NCBI GenBank assembly: GCA_029959295.1
Contig: JASCOH010000009.1
Location: 106,255 to 170,254, forward strand
Length of the DNA stretch: 64,000 bases
Reading direction: 5' to 3'
Source: Flavobacteriaceae bacterium PS02334
Lineage (GTDB): Bacteria > Bacteroidota > Bacteroidia > Flavobacteriales > Flavobacteriaceae
Of the stretch, positions 18,519 to 28,700 are shown one piece after another. Positions within the stretch are counted from its first letter, which is position 1, and each line of letters starts with the position of its first letter. A program made the translations under genes and the position numbers. The notes under the pieces are model-generated. The model saw only the letters and a list, made by a program, of their open reading frames with translations, made no database searches and was not told the origin of the DNA.

Positions 18519-19811
18519 TTAAACTAAATTTGCAGCAGTTTCTTCTAAAACTTTTGCGTCTTCAACATCTTCTTTTTCAGGAGCAATTTTGTTTCCTTGG
18601 GCAATAATTTTCTTGCTTATAAAAATAGAACACAATTGCAACAAGGCAATAATTCCGATGGCATAACGCAAGGCAAAGTCTTCGGAAACAGCATAATATA
18701 AAACCAAAAATGTTCCTGCGCCTAAAAGCCTTCCTAAATACAAACCGGCTTCGTGGTTTAAAATATAAGTGAATTCTCCTCTTCTTTCGATTCTTGATAC
18801 AATGTCAATTACTCTTAATTGTATTGGAAAATAAGCCAAATCCATGAGCGGTTTTGCAATTAATAATAACAATAAAAACACGATTACGCCGGTTTTATCG
18901 AATAATAATCCGTTTAGGCAAGCGCCGACTGCAAATAATACCAATCCTACAGAAAACGTCTTAATCCTATCCGAAGGTTTTGAAAATCTTCCTATAAAAT
19001 AGATGATAATTGCTGCTAAAATGGCTCCGATGGATTGTGCTTTTCCCAAAGCGCCTTCTTCTCCTAATATTTTGAAAATCAGCATAGCAGGTGCTGTTAC
19101 TAAAAATCCTTGCGCCAATCCTTTGAACATTGCCAAGGACAATAATTTGTACCAAAGCGGATGAAATTTAAAAAAGATATATTGCTTTTGAACAGGATTT
19201 TCAAATCTTCCACGGAAACATACGATGGAAGCGATGATTGTGATGGCAAAAACGATACATGTGATTACGACATAAGCGCCGTGTTTTGCATCTTCGCCCG
19301 TTTTTGACTGTATAAACCAGCCAATTGTTGCTGGAACTACGATTGCAATTATGGTATAAATAAAGGTTTCCAATCCATAATAATAATTACGATTTTGGTC
19401 GTTTGTAATTGACAAAGCAAGGTAATCTCGGTTGGACCAATACAATCCGAAGGAAAGTCCCATGGTGATTCCCGCAATGGCGATTCCTGTTAAATCTAAG
19501 GTTTTCAGTGACATCATGATAATCATGGAAACACCGCTGAGCATCATTCCTGTGGAATATAATTTTCGGATATTGAAATGTTTCAGAAGAAATCCGTTGA
19601 TTAAAAAAGTAAGCGGAATTCCTGTATAAATTGCCAATTGGTAAATAACAACTTTCGAAGTGTCATTTGAATTTCTCATGATATATGCTGCCACGAAAAT
19701 GTCGATGACGGGTAGCACGAGCGCATAAACCAGATTTGTAAAAACCAAAATTCTGAAATTGTGCGTCTGACTTTTAAAATGATCCACTTCTGATGTAAGT
19801 TTCTTTAGCAT
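18519..19811 (-). CDS. MFS transporter
   Basis: A 430-residue protein with 12 predicted membrane helices, of the major facilitator superfamily. It opens with a short basic cytoplasmic segment and has the sequence YSTGMMLSGVSMIIMMSL after helix 2. Within this locus it most likely carries an oligosaccharide or sugar from the periplasm into the cytoplasm, where the GH130 enzyme (no signal peptide) would act. GH130 lies 4 bases upstream and the unknown glycosidase-like gene 19 bases downstream, so one transcript is likely. Confidence 0.85.
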   Translation of the reverse strand: MLKKLTSEVDHFKSQTHNFRILVFTNLVYALVLPVIDIFVAAYIMRNSNDTSKVVIYQLAIYTGIPLTFLINGFLLKHFNIRKLYSTGMMLSGVSMIIMMSLKTLDLTGIAIAGITMGLSFGLYWSNRDYLALSITNDQNRNYYYGLETFIYTIIAIVVPATIGWFIQSKTGEDAKHGAYVVITCIVFAITIIASIVCFRGRFENPVQKQYIFFKFHPLWYKLLSLAMFKGLAQGFLVTAPAMLIFKILGEEGALGKAQSIGAILAAIIIYFIGRFSKPSDRIKTFSVGLVLFAVGACLNGLLFDKTGVIVFLLLLLIAKPLMDLAYFPIQLRVIDIVSRIERRGEFTYILNHEAGLYLGRLLGAGTFLVLYYAVSEDFALRYAIGIIALLQLCSIFISKKIIAQGNKIAPEKEDVEDAKVLEETAANLV

Positions 19812-19815
19812 AATT

Positions 19816-20868
19816 CTATTTTAAAAGTGAAATTATTTCTTTGATAGAAAATTTGGCGCCGCAGACAAATTCATCGGAAGCACCGTAATAAATGGCAACC
19901 GTGTCGCCATCTGGTTCTACAATATGACCGTTTGTAAAAACTACATTTCCGAAGAAACCGCTGATTTCATATTCTGCAGTCGGAACCATAATCGGCGTTT
20001 CTGTTCGGGAAATAACTTTTGTGGGATCATTCAAATCCAATAAAAAAGCGCCTAAACAATATTGATGATTTTCGTTAGCTCCATGATAAATTTCCAGCCA
20101 GCCTTTGTCCGTTTTTATTGGAGCAGCGCCGGCGCCGACACGCTTGCTGTCCCACAAACCTTTTCGGGTTTTGACAATGCAGTGGTGATTTCCCCAATGA
20201 ATTCCGTCAGGAGAAGAGGCAATCCAGATATAATTTCCGCCAATATCTACACTGCTTGGACGATGCAAGGCGTAAAAAAGGCCGTTTATTTTTTCTTCAA
20301 AAATTGCGCAGTCTTTATTATGCGCAGGCAAAATCATGCCGTGCTTTTCGAAATTTTTCCAATCGGTTGTCGTTCTTAATCCAACGCCGACTCCATTATC
20401 AGAAACGGAAGTAAAAGTCAGGTAATATTTTCCTTCGATTAAAGCTACACGGCAATCTTCAATTCCGAAAGTTTCGAGAATTCCTTCACCAACCAAGGCC
20501 GGATAATCTTCTGGTTCATAAAAATCAATTCCGTCATCACTGCACAAAAGTCGCAAGTGCGATAATGTCGTGAGGTAATCTTTTTCTTTGTAATTGATGA
20601 CTCTGGCGTCAGTTGCAATTAATTCTGGATCCTCTTTTGGGATTTCTATTATGGTAATTTCTCCGGTTTCCGTTAATATCGGAAAGGAAATTATATCGTC
20701 TTTTTGCTTTGGCCTTTCAGCAACTCTTACGATGAGCCAGGTTTTTCCTTTAAATCTAAAAACGCCAGGATTCAAAAGGCAGGTAATTTCTAAACCTTCT
20801 GTACTGGCCGGAATATCTTTTGGTGAGAGCAAAGGATTTTGCTCAAAACGTTTTGCTATGTCTTTCAT
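19816..20868 (-). CDS. GH130 glycosidase or phosphorylase
   Basis: A 350-residue five-bladed beta-propeller enzyme without a signal peptide. The GIEDCRV motif near residue 135 matches the GH130 GxEDPRI block with its catalytic Asp. WLEIYHGA near residue 260 and GASDEFVCGA near the end are family strand motifs. GH130 enzymes act on beta-mannosides, either by phosphorolysis or, in some subfamilies, by hydrolysis; which applies here depends on phosphate-binding basic residues I cannot place securely. It is the first gene of the 20868-15147 transcript. A terminator-like hairpin separates it from susD. Confidence 0.85.
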   Translation of the reverse strand: MKDIAKRFEQNPLLSPKDIPASTEGLEITCLLNPGVFRFKGKTWLIVRVAERPKQKDDIISFPILTETGEITIIEIPKEDPELIATDARVINYKEKDYLTTLSHLRLLCSDDGIDFYEPEDYPALVGEGILETFGIEDCRVALIEGKYYLTFTSVSDNGVGVGLRTTTDWKNFEKHGMILPAHNKDCAIFEEKINGLFYALHRPSSVDIGGNYIWIASSPDGIHWGNHHCIVKTRKGLWDSKRVGAGAAPIKTDKGWLEIYHGANENHQYCLGAFLLDLNDPTKVISRTETPIMVPTAEYEISGFFGNVVFTNGHIVEPDGDTVAIYYGASDEFVCGAKFSIKEIISLLK

Positions 20869-20890
20869 GTTTGGGGTATATTGTAATAAG

Positions 20891-20932
20891 AAAGGCTGAC
20901 CTAACTAACTCAAACTAACTAAGCCAGCCTTT
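20891..20932 (-). terminator. Hairpin between susD and GH130
   Basis: An inverted repeat AAAGGCTG / CAGCCTTT spans the gap between the SusD gene and GH130. It is a partial terminator or a processing site that could make susCD mRNA more abundant than the downstream enzyme mRNA. Confidence 0.5.
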
Positions 20933-20952
20933 TCTCTAAAGCTAATTACTAT

Positions 20953-22434
20953 TTAATATCCGAGCGTTGGTGTTAATGTTCCTGCAGATGCGTCAATTTC
21001 AGATTGCGGCACTGGGTAAAGCATGTGCTTGTCTTGGAAATTTTTTCCGTGTGCGGTCATTACCTGTTTTGCAATTCCCCATCTTTTTAAGTCAAGCATT
21101 CTTTGGTTTTCAAAACCCAGTTCTACTCTTCTTTCAGAAATCAGCCATCCTTTAATTGTTGCTGGATCATTTGATGCCGGTCTGTCTGGCAAAGTTCCCG
21201 CTGGCGGAATTACACCTGCAGCATCTGGCGTAGTTCTTGCTCTTTGCCTGATTTTATTGATAATTGCAACGGCATCAGGATAATTTCCGGTTGCATTTAA
21301 CGCCTCGGCTTTCCATAACAAAACATCTGCATACCTGATATAAATTTTGTTATTTGGCGCGTCGTCATTTCCTTTATTTGTTCCGTCAAGGCTTCCTAGC
21401 ATTTTATTTACGTTTTGACCCGCAACATTTACGGTAAGCGATTTTCTAGGATCATTTGGTTCAAATGCGTTTAAGAAATCTGTGCTTGGTGCAAAAAATC
21501 CCCAACCTAATGGCGCGCAAATTCCGTTTCCACGTCTTGGAGTTGCATTAGATTGATGATCAAAGGCAAAAATTACTTCGTTGTCAATAAATTCAGTTCT
21601 GAAACTATCAAAATAATGTGCATTCAGATCAAAACCTAAAGCTGTGATTTGATCAACCAAAGGAGGAACTTCATTCCAGTTTTCAGTGTAAAGATGGGAT
21701 TTTGCCAAAAGTGCTAAAACTGCTCCTTTTGAAACGCGCCATTTTTCAGTATCAGACGAATATTTTGTGTTTGGAAGCAAATCTTTGGCTAAGTTTAAAT
21801 CTGATTTTATTTGATTCCAGACTACAGCTTTGTTTTCTCGTACCGCAACTTCAAAAGCTTCTTCAAAAGTTTTTACAGGTCTAAGAATTAACGGAACATC
21901 GCCAAAATTTGTTACCAATGAAAAATAATAATACGATCTTAAGAAATAACATTCACCCAGCAATTGGTTTTTTCTAGCTTCGGTAATTCCCGTAAGGGTT
22001 TCAATATCTGGATTTGTAAGATGTTCAATTACTGTATTTAACCTTTTAATTCCTTCATAATTGTATTTCCATAATCCGTTTGGGCCACCATTTGTTGAAG
22101 TAAAACTGAAGTTGTTTATCTCATCAATCCATGGCTGGTCTCCATCAGGATTCCATTTTTTCTCCATATCGTCAGAAGCAATATCTTGCATAACATAATC
22201 ATTCTGAAATACTAAGCCACCATTCCAATCCCATTCTGCTAAAAGATTCAGCCGATTTGATAATAAATCATAGGAAGAGCGGGTAAGATTTTCCATAATT
22301 GTAATCGTTGGTGTATTATCTGAATCTTCAAGCGTAACTACACCCACAGGAATTAAATTAAGATCATCCTCACAGGCTGTGAAGGAGATAATTCCAACAA
22401 ATAGCCCTATTTTAAAATATCTTTTCATTTTCAT
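20953..22434 (-). CDS. SusD-like (RagB) surface glycan-binding lipoprotein
   Basis: A 493-residue protein with a lipoprotein signal (lipobox FTAC) and the SusD/RagB fold: N-terminal TPR helices (ARKNQLLGECYFLRSYYYFSLV), then the C-terminal block (YIRYADVLLWKAEALNATGNY, ISERRVELGFENQRMLDLKRWG). It forms the lid of the SusC pore and binds the incoming glycan at the cell surface. It starts 5 bases after susC ends, so the two are translated together. Confidence 0.93.
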   Translation of the reverse strand: MKMKRYFKIGLFVGIISFTACEDDLNLIPVGVVTLEDSDNTPTITIMENLTRSSYDLLSNRLNLLAEWDWNGGLVFQNDYVMQDIASDDMEKKWNPDGDQPWIDEINNFSFTSTNGGPNGLWKYNYEGIKRLNTVIEHLTNPDIETLTGITEARKNQLLGECYFLRSYYYFSLVTNFGDVPLILRPVKTFEEAFEVAVRENKAVVWNQIKSDLNLAKDLLPNTKYSSDTEKWRVSKGAVLALLAKSHLYTENWNEVPPLVDQITALGFDLNAHYFDSFRTEFIDNEVIFAFDHQSNATPRRGNGICAPLGWGFFAPSTDFLNAFEPNDPRKSLTVNVAGQNVNKMLGSLDGTNKGNDDAPNNKIYIRYADVLLWKAEALNATGNYPDAVAIINKIRQRARTTPDAAGVIPPAGTLPDRPASNDPATIKGWLISERRVELGFENQRMLDLKRWGIAKQVMTAHGKNFQDKHMLYPVPQSEIDASAGTLTPTLGY

Positions 22435-22439
22435 TTTTT

Positions 22440-25400
22440 TTAAAGTTTTATTCTTGCACCAAACATTAGAGAGGTAGATTGAGGATAGGTTCCTTGATCT
22501 TTAAGATTTGTAGATTCAGGATCTAATCCAGTGTAATCTGTCCAAGTCAATAAATTTTGTCCTGAAACATAAATTCTAAGATTTGCAATACCTGCAAGAT
22601 TTTTTGTATCGAAATTATAGCCTACCTCAAGATTTTTCAATCTTAAGTAGGAAGCATCTTCAACAAAAATATCAGAGATCTTGCTCCCTCCGTTATCATT
22701 TTGAGTAACTCTTGGTCTTGTATTGCTTGTTCCTTCTCCATTCCAGCTATTTAAAACTGCAGTTGTAGAATTAAATGGACGTCCGTCATAATCAAGAATT
22801 TGTTTTAAATCATTATAGCGGTCAACATCTTCAACACCTTGGAATAAAAAAGAAATATCAAAGTTTTTAAATGATGCATTAAATGACAGTCCGTAAGTGA
22901 TTTTGGGAATAGGATTCCCAATAAAAGTTCTATCATTCGCATTAATCGTACCATCCCCGTTGAGATCTTTAAATCTTATGTCTCCAGGCTGTGTTGTTCC
23001 AGCATCTGTAAACAGATGTGAAGTTATTTCAGCAGTGTTTTGATATATTCCATCAAACTGATATCCGTAATAAGCATTTATCGGTTGCCCGACTACTGTT
23101 CTTGTGTTTGAAAAAGTGTCTTCTATAAGTCTTACATTTGGATAAAGGCGATCAACGTTATTGTTCAACGTAGCCAAATTTGCATTTACACCATATTTAA
23201 AGTCATGATCATTATCTTGAAAATTCAATGAAAATTCAAAACCTTCATTTGTCACAACCCCAGCGTTTACATAAGTAGCGCTAATCTTCCCTACAGCAAG
23301 AACCGGCAAACCGAGCGTAAGTAAAATATCATCTGTTTTCTTTTCAAAATAATCTACAGAAAAAGATAATTTACGCATAATTCCTAAATCAATTCCAAAA
23401 TTGGTTTGCGTAGTGGATTCCCATTTTAGGTTAGGGTTACCATATCTTATTACTTGCGTACCATTGATACCATTGACAACAAAAGTCTGAAAAGCATCAT
23501 TAGGAATTTCTTGATTTCCATTTTTACCCCAGCTGGCACGTAATTTCAGATTTGAAAGCCAGTCAATATCCTGCATGAAGTCTTCGTTGGTAATAATCCA
23601 GTTTGCAGAAACAGATGGAAAATAGCCCCATTTATTATTTGGTCCAAATCTTGAGGAAGCATCGGCACGAACTGTGGCTGTTGCAAAATATTTATCTTTG
23701 AAACCATAAGTTCCTGATGCAAAATAAGATAACAAACTCCATCTGTCTTCCCTTCCAGAACTATAAGGAAAAGGTAATTTAGTTTCAGAATTGCCTAAAC
23801 CACCGAAATCTAAATAACGGTAAGGATCTGACGTATTGTCGAAATTAGATCTGGCACCTCCAATACCCGCAGCCTTATTTTTTATAAATTCAGTACCTAA
23901 TAGAAAATTTACACTATGAACTTCGTCAAATGTCTTTACATAATTCAATGTATTTGACCATGTAAATGTAATATTCTCGCCACGATCCTCATTTAAGCTA
24001 TTTGGCCTATTATTTCTTCCTAAGCCGTAATATAATTGGTTAGGATCATTAATATTAGGATCTCCGTAGTTTTCTGCGAAAACTTTATTGTGCAAAAATT
24101 TAATATCAGCGCCAAGATTACTCCTGAATTTCAAAGACTTATCTTTCAGCAATGCATATTCTGCAAATACGTTTCCAAAGGCTTGAAAAGTACTTCTCTT
24201 ATCATCAGTAAAATGTACGATCGCCAATGGATTAGAACTATATTCATAATCATCACTCCATCCTCCATTTACGTTTGGATTTGTATAAAAAGGCAAATCG
24301 GTATAAGGATCATTAGAAGAATAAGTAGGATCACTAGGATCTTTATAAACTCCCAAAACTGGAGGACGAATCAAAGCGTGACGAATGACACCCGGCGCAT
24401 CGCCACTTGATGACAATCTATCTTGGGTAATATAATTCAATTGCAAATTGGTTCCAACAACAAAACGATCAGACACGTTTGAATTTATATTGGTTCTAAA
24501 ATTTACGCGTTTGTATCTATCATTTTTTTCTGTAATAATTCCGTCGATACCATAATACCCACCAGAAATCAAATATTGCGTTTTTTCGGTACCTCCACTT
24601 GCAGATACTTGGAAATTATTAGATAATCCCGTTGTAAACAATTCATCAAGCCAGTCTGTATCAGCCAAATCAGTTCTAGTTCTTCTGTCAAAAGCATACG
24701 GGCTTTCTGCACCAGGAGCATTCCCAAGGCTATTGTGCCATGCCTGATCTTCAACTGTTAAATACTGTTCTGCATTAAGCATATTCGGAAGGTTTGTTGC
24801 AAAATGAATACCTGTAAAAGCATCTACTTCAAGGCTAGATTTCCCCTCAGCACCACGCTTAGTCGTAATCACTACAACACCTCCCGCTGCCCTAGATCCA
24901 TAAATGGCTCCAGCAGCCGCATCTTTTAAAACTGTCATTGTCTTGATATCATTCTGATTCAAGAAAGTAATATCGCGTGTTGGCACGCCATCAACAACAT
25001 AAAGCGCATCATTATTTCCTAAAGTTCCTTCACCTCTGATTCTAAGCTTGATTCCATCACCAGGAGCTCCTGTGCTTGCGGCTACAAAAACCCCGGCAAC
25101 TTGTCCTTGCAAGGCTTGTGAGATATCAGGAACCCTTGTTTTTGATAAATTTTCCATATTGACTTCAGATACCGCCCCGGATATCGAATTCTTTCGTTGA
25201 CCTACATAACCCGTAATCACCACTTCATCTAATTTCTTAGAATCTTCAGCTAAAACCAAATTGACTACATTACCTGAAGGTTTGATTTCCTGCGTAATAT
25301 ATCCTAAAAAACTAAACACAAGAACCGGATTTGATTCAAGCGCTGTAATCGTAAACTTTCCGTCAAAATCAGTAATCGTAGCTACTGAACTTCCTTTAAC

Positions 25401-25529
25401 TGCAACTGTAACTTGTGGCAATGGCCCATTATTGTCTGAAACAGTACCTGTAAAGGTTTGCGAATAAATGACACTTCCAGACAGCAACGTCCATATCATG
25501 ACAAGATTGTAGATAATTTTGTTTTTCAT
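22440..25529 (-). CDS. SusC/RagA-type TonB-dependent outer-membrane transporter
   Basis: A 1029-residue protein: signal peptide, N-terminal carboxypeptidase-like extension (GTVSDNNGPLPQVTVAVKGS), TonB-box region with the VVITGYVGQRKNSISGAVSEV motif, plug domain (IRGEGTLGNNDALYVVDGVP) and a 22-strand barrel ending in SLMFGARIKL. The LKDAAAGAIYGSRAAGGVVVITTK signature is typical. It imports oligosaccharides with SusD, driven by TonB. Substrate is not predictable from sequence; the locus enzymes point to a mixed alpha-glucan or mannose-containing glycan. Confidence 0.95.
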   Translation of the reverse strand: MKNKIIYNLVMIWTLLSGSVIYSQTFTGTVSDNNGPLPQVTVAVKGSSVATITDFDGKFTITALESNPVLVFSFLGYITQEIKPSGNVVNLVLAEDSKKLDEVVITGYVGQRKNSISGAVSEVNMENLSKTRVPDISQALQGQVAGVFVAASTGAPGDGIKLRIRGEGTLGNNDALYVVDGVPTRDITFLNQNDIKTMTVLKDAAAGAIYGSRAAGGVVVITTKRGAEGKSSLEVDAFTGIHFATNLPNMLNAEQYLTVEDQAWHNSLGNAPGAESPYAFDRRTRTDLADTDWLDELFTTGLSNNFQVSASGGTEKTQYLISGGYYGIDGIITEKNDRYKRVNFRTNINSNVSDRFVVGTNLQLNYITQDRLSSSGDAPGVIRHALIRPPVLGVYKDPSDPTYSSNDPYTDLPFYTNPNVNGGWSDDYEYSSNPLAIVHFTDDKRSTFQAFGNVFAEYALLKDKSLKFRSNLGADIKFLHNKVFAENYGDPNINDPNQLYYGLGRNNRPNSLNEDRGENITFTWSNTLNYVKTFDEVHSVNFLLGTEFIKNKAAGIGGARSNFDNTSDPYRYLDFGGLGNSETKLPFPYSSGREDRWSLLSYFASGTYGFKDKYFATATVRADASSRFGPNNKWGYFPSVSANWIITNEDFMQDIDWLSNLKLRASWGKNGNQEIPNDAFQTFVVNGINGTQVIRYGNPNLKWESTTQTNFGIDLGIMRKLSFSVDYFEKKTDDILLTLGLPVLAVGKISATYVNAGVVTNEGFEFSLNFQDNDHDFKYGVNANLATLNNNVDRLYPNVRLIEDTFSNTRTVVGQPINAYYGYQFDGIYQNTAEITSHLFTDAGTTQPGDIRFKDLNGDGTINANDRTFIGNPIPKITYGLSFNASFKNFDISFLFQGVEDVDRYNDLKQILDYDGRPFNSTTAVLNSWNGEGTSNTRPRVTQNDNGGSKISDIFVEDASYLRLKNLEVGYNFDTKNLAGIANLRIYVSGQNLLTWTDYTGLDPESTNLKDQGTYPQSTSLMFGARIKL

Positions 25530-25662
25530 AAAAGTGATAATGAATTGTTAGTAATGTGTAATTTTTTTCTCATGTCAATAAAAATTAGTTCAAATAAATA
25601 GGATAATCTTATTTCTTAGTTGGGAATTATTCTATAAAAGTAGCTGTAGGCCACAAAAAAGA

Positions 25663-25691
25663 GTGTACACTATTTGTTCAAAAGTGTATAC
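25663..25691. promoter_or_regulatory. Candidate HTCS operator upstream of susC
   Basis: Two 8-bp near-identical sites, GTGTACAC (25663-25670) and GTGTATAC (25684-25691), are repeated at exactly 21 bases, two helical turns. They sit 134-162 bases upstream of the susC start and 22 bases past the HTCS stop codon. An AraC-type output domain often binds such spaced direct repeats. This is inference. Confidence 0.5.
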
Positions 25692-25712
25692 GAAAACGAA
25701 ATAGTTTGATTT

Positions 25713-28700
25713 TCAGTTTTTTGAGAAAGCAATGCCCTTGGACTTATGCTGCAACTGATAATTTTTAGGAGTGGTTTTATACATTTTATTAAATTCCCTG
25801 TAAAAGTAGGAACGGTTATTAAAACCAGATTGATAGCATACTTCTGAAACCGTCAGCACATTCTTGCGCAAAAGCTCGGCGGCATGTTTTAATCGAATTG
25901 TACGGATCAAATCTCCAGGCGTCAGCCCAAAAATATCTTTTGTCTTTCTGTAAAGTTGCGAAGCGCTGATTCCGAGTGTTTTTTCTATAAAAGCGCCTTG
26001 CAGGTTTTCATTGTCTATATTTTTTCGGATCAAGTCAATCACCAATTTCATAAAAGCTTTTTCCTCATTAGTTACAGGAAGTTCTGATAAATTGCCAATT
26101 TCAGCATCCTGCGTAAAATGTTGCAAGATTAAGGCCTTCTCTTCAAGTAATTTTTGAATTCTGACCAAAAGATGATCTGGATAAAAAGGTTTCGGAATAT
26201 AAGAATTGGCACCGCTTTCAAGACCTTCAATTCGATGCAAGACCGATTCTTTTGCCGTCAGCATGATGAACGGAATATGGCACGTCTTTAAATCAGTCTT
26301 CACTTTTTTGCAAAGCTCAACACCGTCCATCAAAGGCATCATGACATCGCTGATGATAATGTCTGGCATTTCCTTTTCTATCATTTCTAGCGCTTCCAAA
26401 CCGTTGAAGGCAGACATAATCGTATATTTCCCTGATAGCAATTGATTCAGGAAGGAATGGATTTCCTTTTCATCTTCCACAATCAATATTTTCTTGCGGT
26501 CGTTTTCTATAGCGTCCAAAGCTGAAATCTTTACAGGAAGCTCTTCAGGCTTTTCCTCAATTTCTTCAAGGATATTTTTAAGATGGCGCGAAATCAATAC
26601 CGGCGAAGTTTCTGTATCAATTTCCTTTTTTGAAAATGATTTCTTTTCACAAGGAATCAGCACCGTGAAGGTAGTTTCTTTATGCGCAACGCTGGAAACG
26701 ATAATTTCGCCTCGCAGCACAGTCACCAGTTTTTTGATATAAGCCAATCCGATTCCCGTTCTGAACATTTCAGTGTCAGACGATTTGTTCGTATCCGATA
26801 GAAAAAAACGGTCGAATAGCGAATTCAGTTTTTCCTTCGGAATGCCCTTTCCCGTGTTTGTCACCGTGATGCTCAATCTTTTTGAGCCCGAATTTTCTAT
26901 CTGGCATTTCAGCGCAATTTTCCCGTCTTTCGGAGTATACTTAAAAGCATTCGACATCAGGTTGAAGATTATCTTTTCAAGCTTGTCTTTGTCAAACCAT
27001 CCCGGCATTTCTGACGGAACTTCTAGCTTAAAGTCAATATTTTTATCGAGTGCCCAATCATCAAACAATTCGGCAATCTGTTCTACCAAATTGACCAAAT
27101 CGAATTTTTTTACCGTGATTTCAAGATAATCATACTCTGCCTTCCTGAATTCAAGCAGCTGTTGCGTCAAAAACAAGAGCCTCGAAGCATTTCTCTGGAT
27201 GAGATTCACAAATTTCAGGTTCTTTTCATCAAGATTTTTGGCTTCAGACAATTTTTGCACCGGCCCGACAATTAAAGTCAGAGGCGTTAAAAATTCATGC
27301 GCAATATTGGTAAAGAACGTAAGCCTGTTTTCGTGCAGTTCTTCTTCTTTTTTCCTGAAAAGGATATTTTGCGTCAGAGATTGGCGCTTAAGGTTGTAGC
27401 TTCTTACAAATAATATAAGCATTAGAAAAAGTCCGGCATAAATGACAACTGCCAGGTTGGACTGCCAAAAAACAGGCTTGATTTTGATATCAATCGCCCT
27501 GACCGGATCGCTCCAGACGCCGTCTGCGTTCGACCATTTGAGCCAAAGCGAGTAATTTCCTCTTGGCACATTGGTGAACGAAATGATTTTACGGTTGCCG
27601 ATCTCATTCCAGCCTTTGTCAAAACCTTCCAATTGATAGGCATATTGGCATTTTTCATTATTCATATAGGTCAGCGCCGCCAATTGGATGTCAAAGAAAT
27701 TCTGGTTGTGCTTTAAGACGATGGAAGGATAAGTTTTAGATTCAGGAGAAATAACCAATCCTTGATAGTAAGGAATTGCCTGGTTCTGGCCGCTGATTTT
27801 GTCAATAAGAAGGTCTGGAATTACGTTAGATTCGGTTATTTTTTGAGGAAGGAAATAATTGAATCCTTTGATGCCGCCCATAAAAACAAATCCAGATTCG
27901 GGATCGTTGTAAAAAGCACCATCAGCAAATTCATTATTCTGGAGTCCTTCATTTTTAGAATAATTGGTAAACTTAGCCGGATTCGTCACAAAATTCGACA
28001 GGCCAAAATTCGTGCTTATCCAAAGATTTGATTTTTCATAAGGCACAATTCCGTGAATCGTATTGTTGGGAAGCCCGTCTTTTACAGTATAATTCTTAAA
28101 CACGGCGCTTTCGTCGCTTTTCAATTCTTCTAAAACATTCAGGCCGAAGCTGGTGCCGATCCACAGCTTGTCTTCCCCATCTTTTACCAAGCACAAAATA
28201 TCATTGTTGGAAAGGCTTTTGTCATTGCCTGGAATATTTTTATAAGTGCGGAATTTCCCAGATTTCTTGTCAAAAAGATTCAGTCCGCCCAAGCGCGTCC
28301 CGATCCAAAGCTGTTCGTTATTTTTTGGAATAATCGAAAAAATAATATTGCTGCTCAGCATGCTTCCGTTTCCGGCAATGTATCTTTTGAAATTGGTTAT
28401 CTTTAGCTTCCCTCCTGTTCTTTCTATTTTGAACTGAATCATTCCATAGCCGTTTGTTCCCAGCCAGATAAAGCCGTCATCGTCTTGGCTGATCGCGTAA
28501 ACAGACTTGAAATAGTCGCATTTTTCGCTTCCTTCAATTTCCTTCCAGCTGACTACTTTTGATTTTTCTTTATCATAAATTGTAATTCCGTCACCATCCG
28601 TACCGATAAAAACCAAATTTTCTTTGCCTTCGCTCAGCGCAAAAACCGAATTGTCGATAGCGCTGTTGCTTTCATTGAAATTTTCATATTTCAAAGGCTC

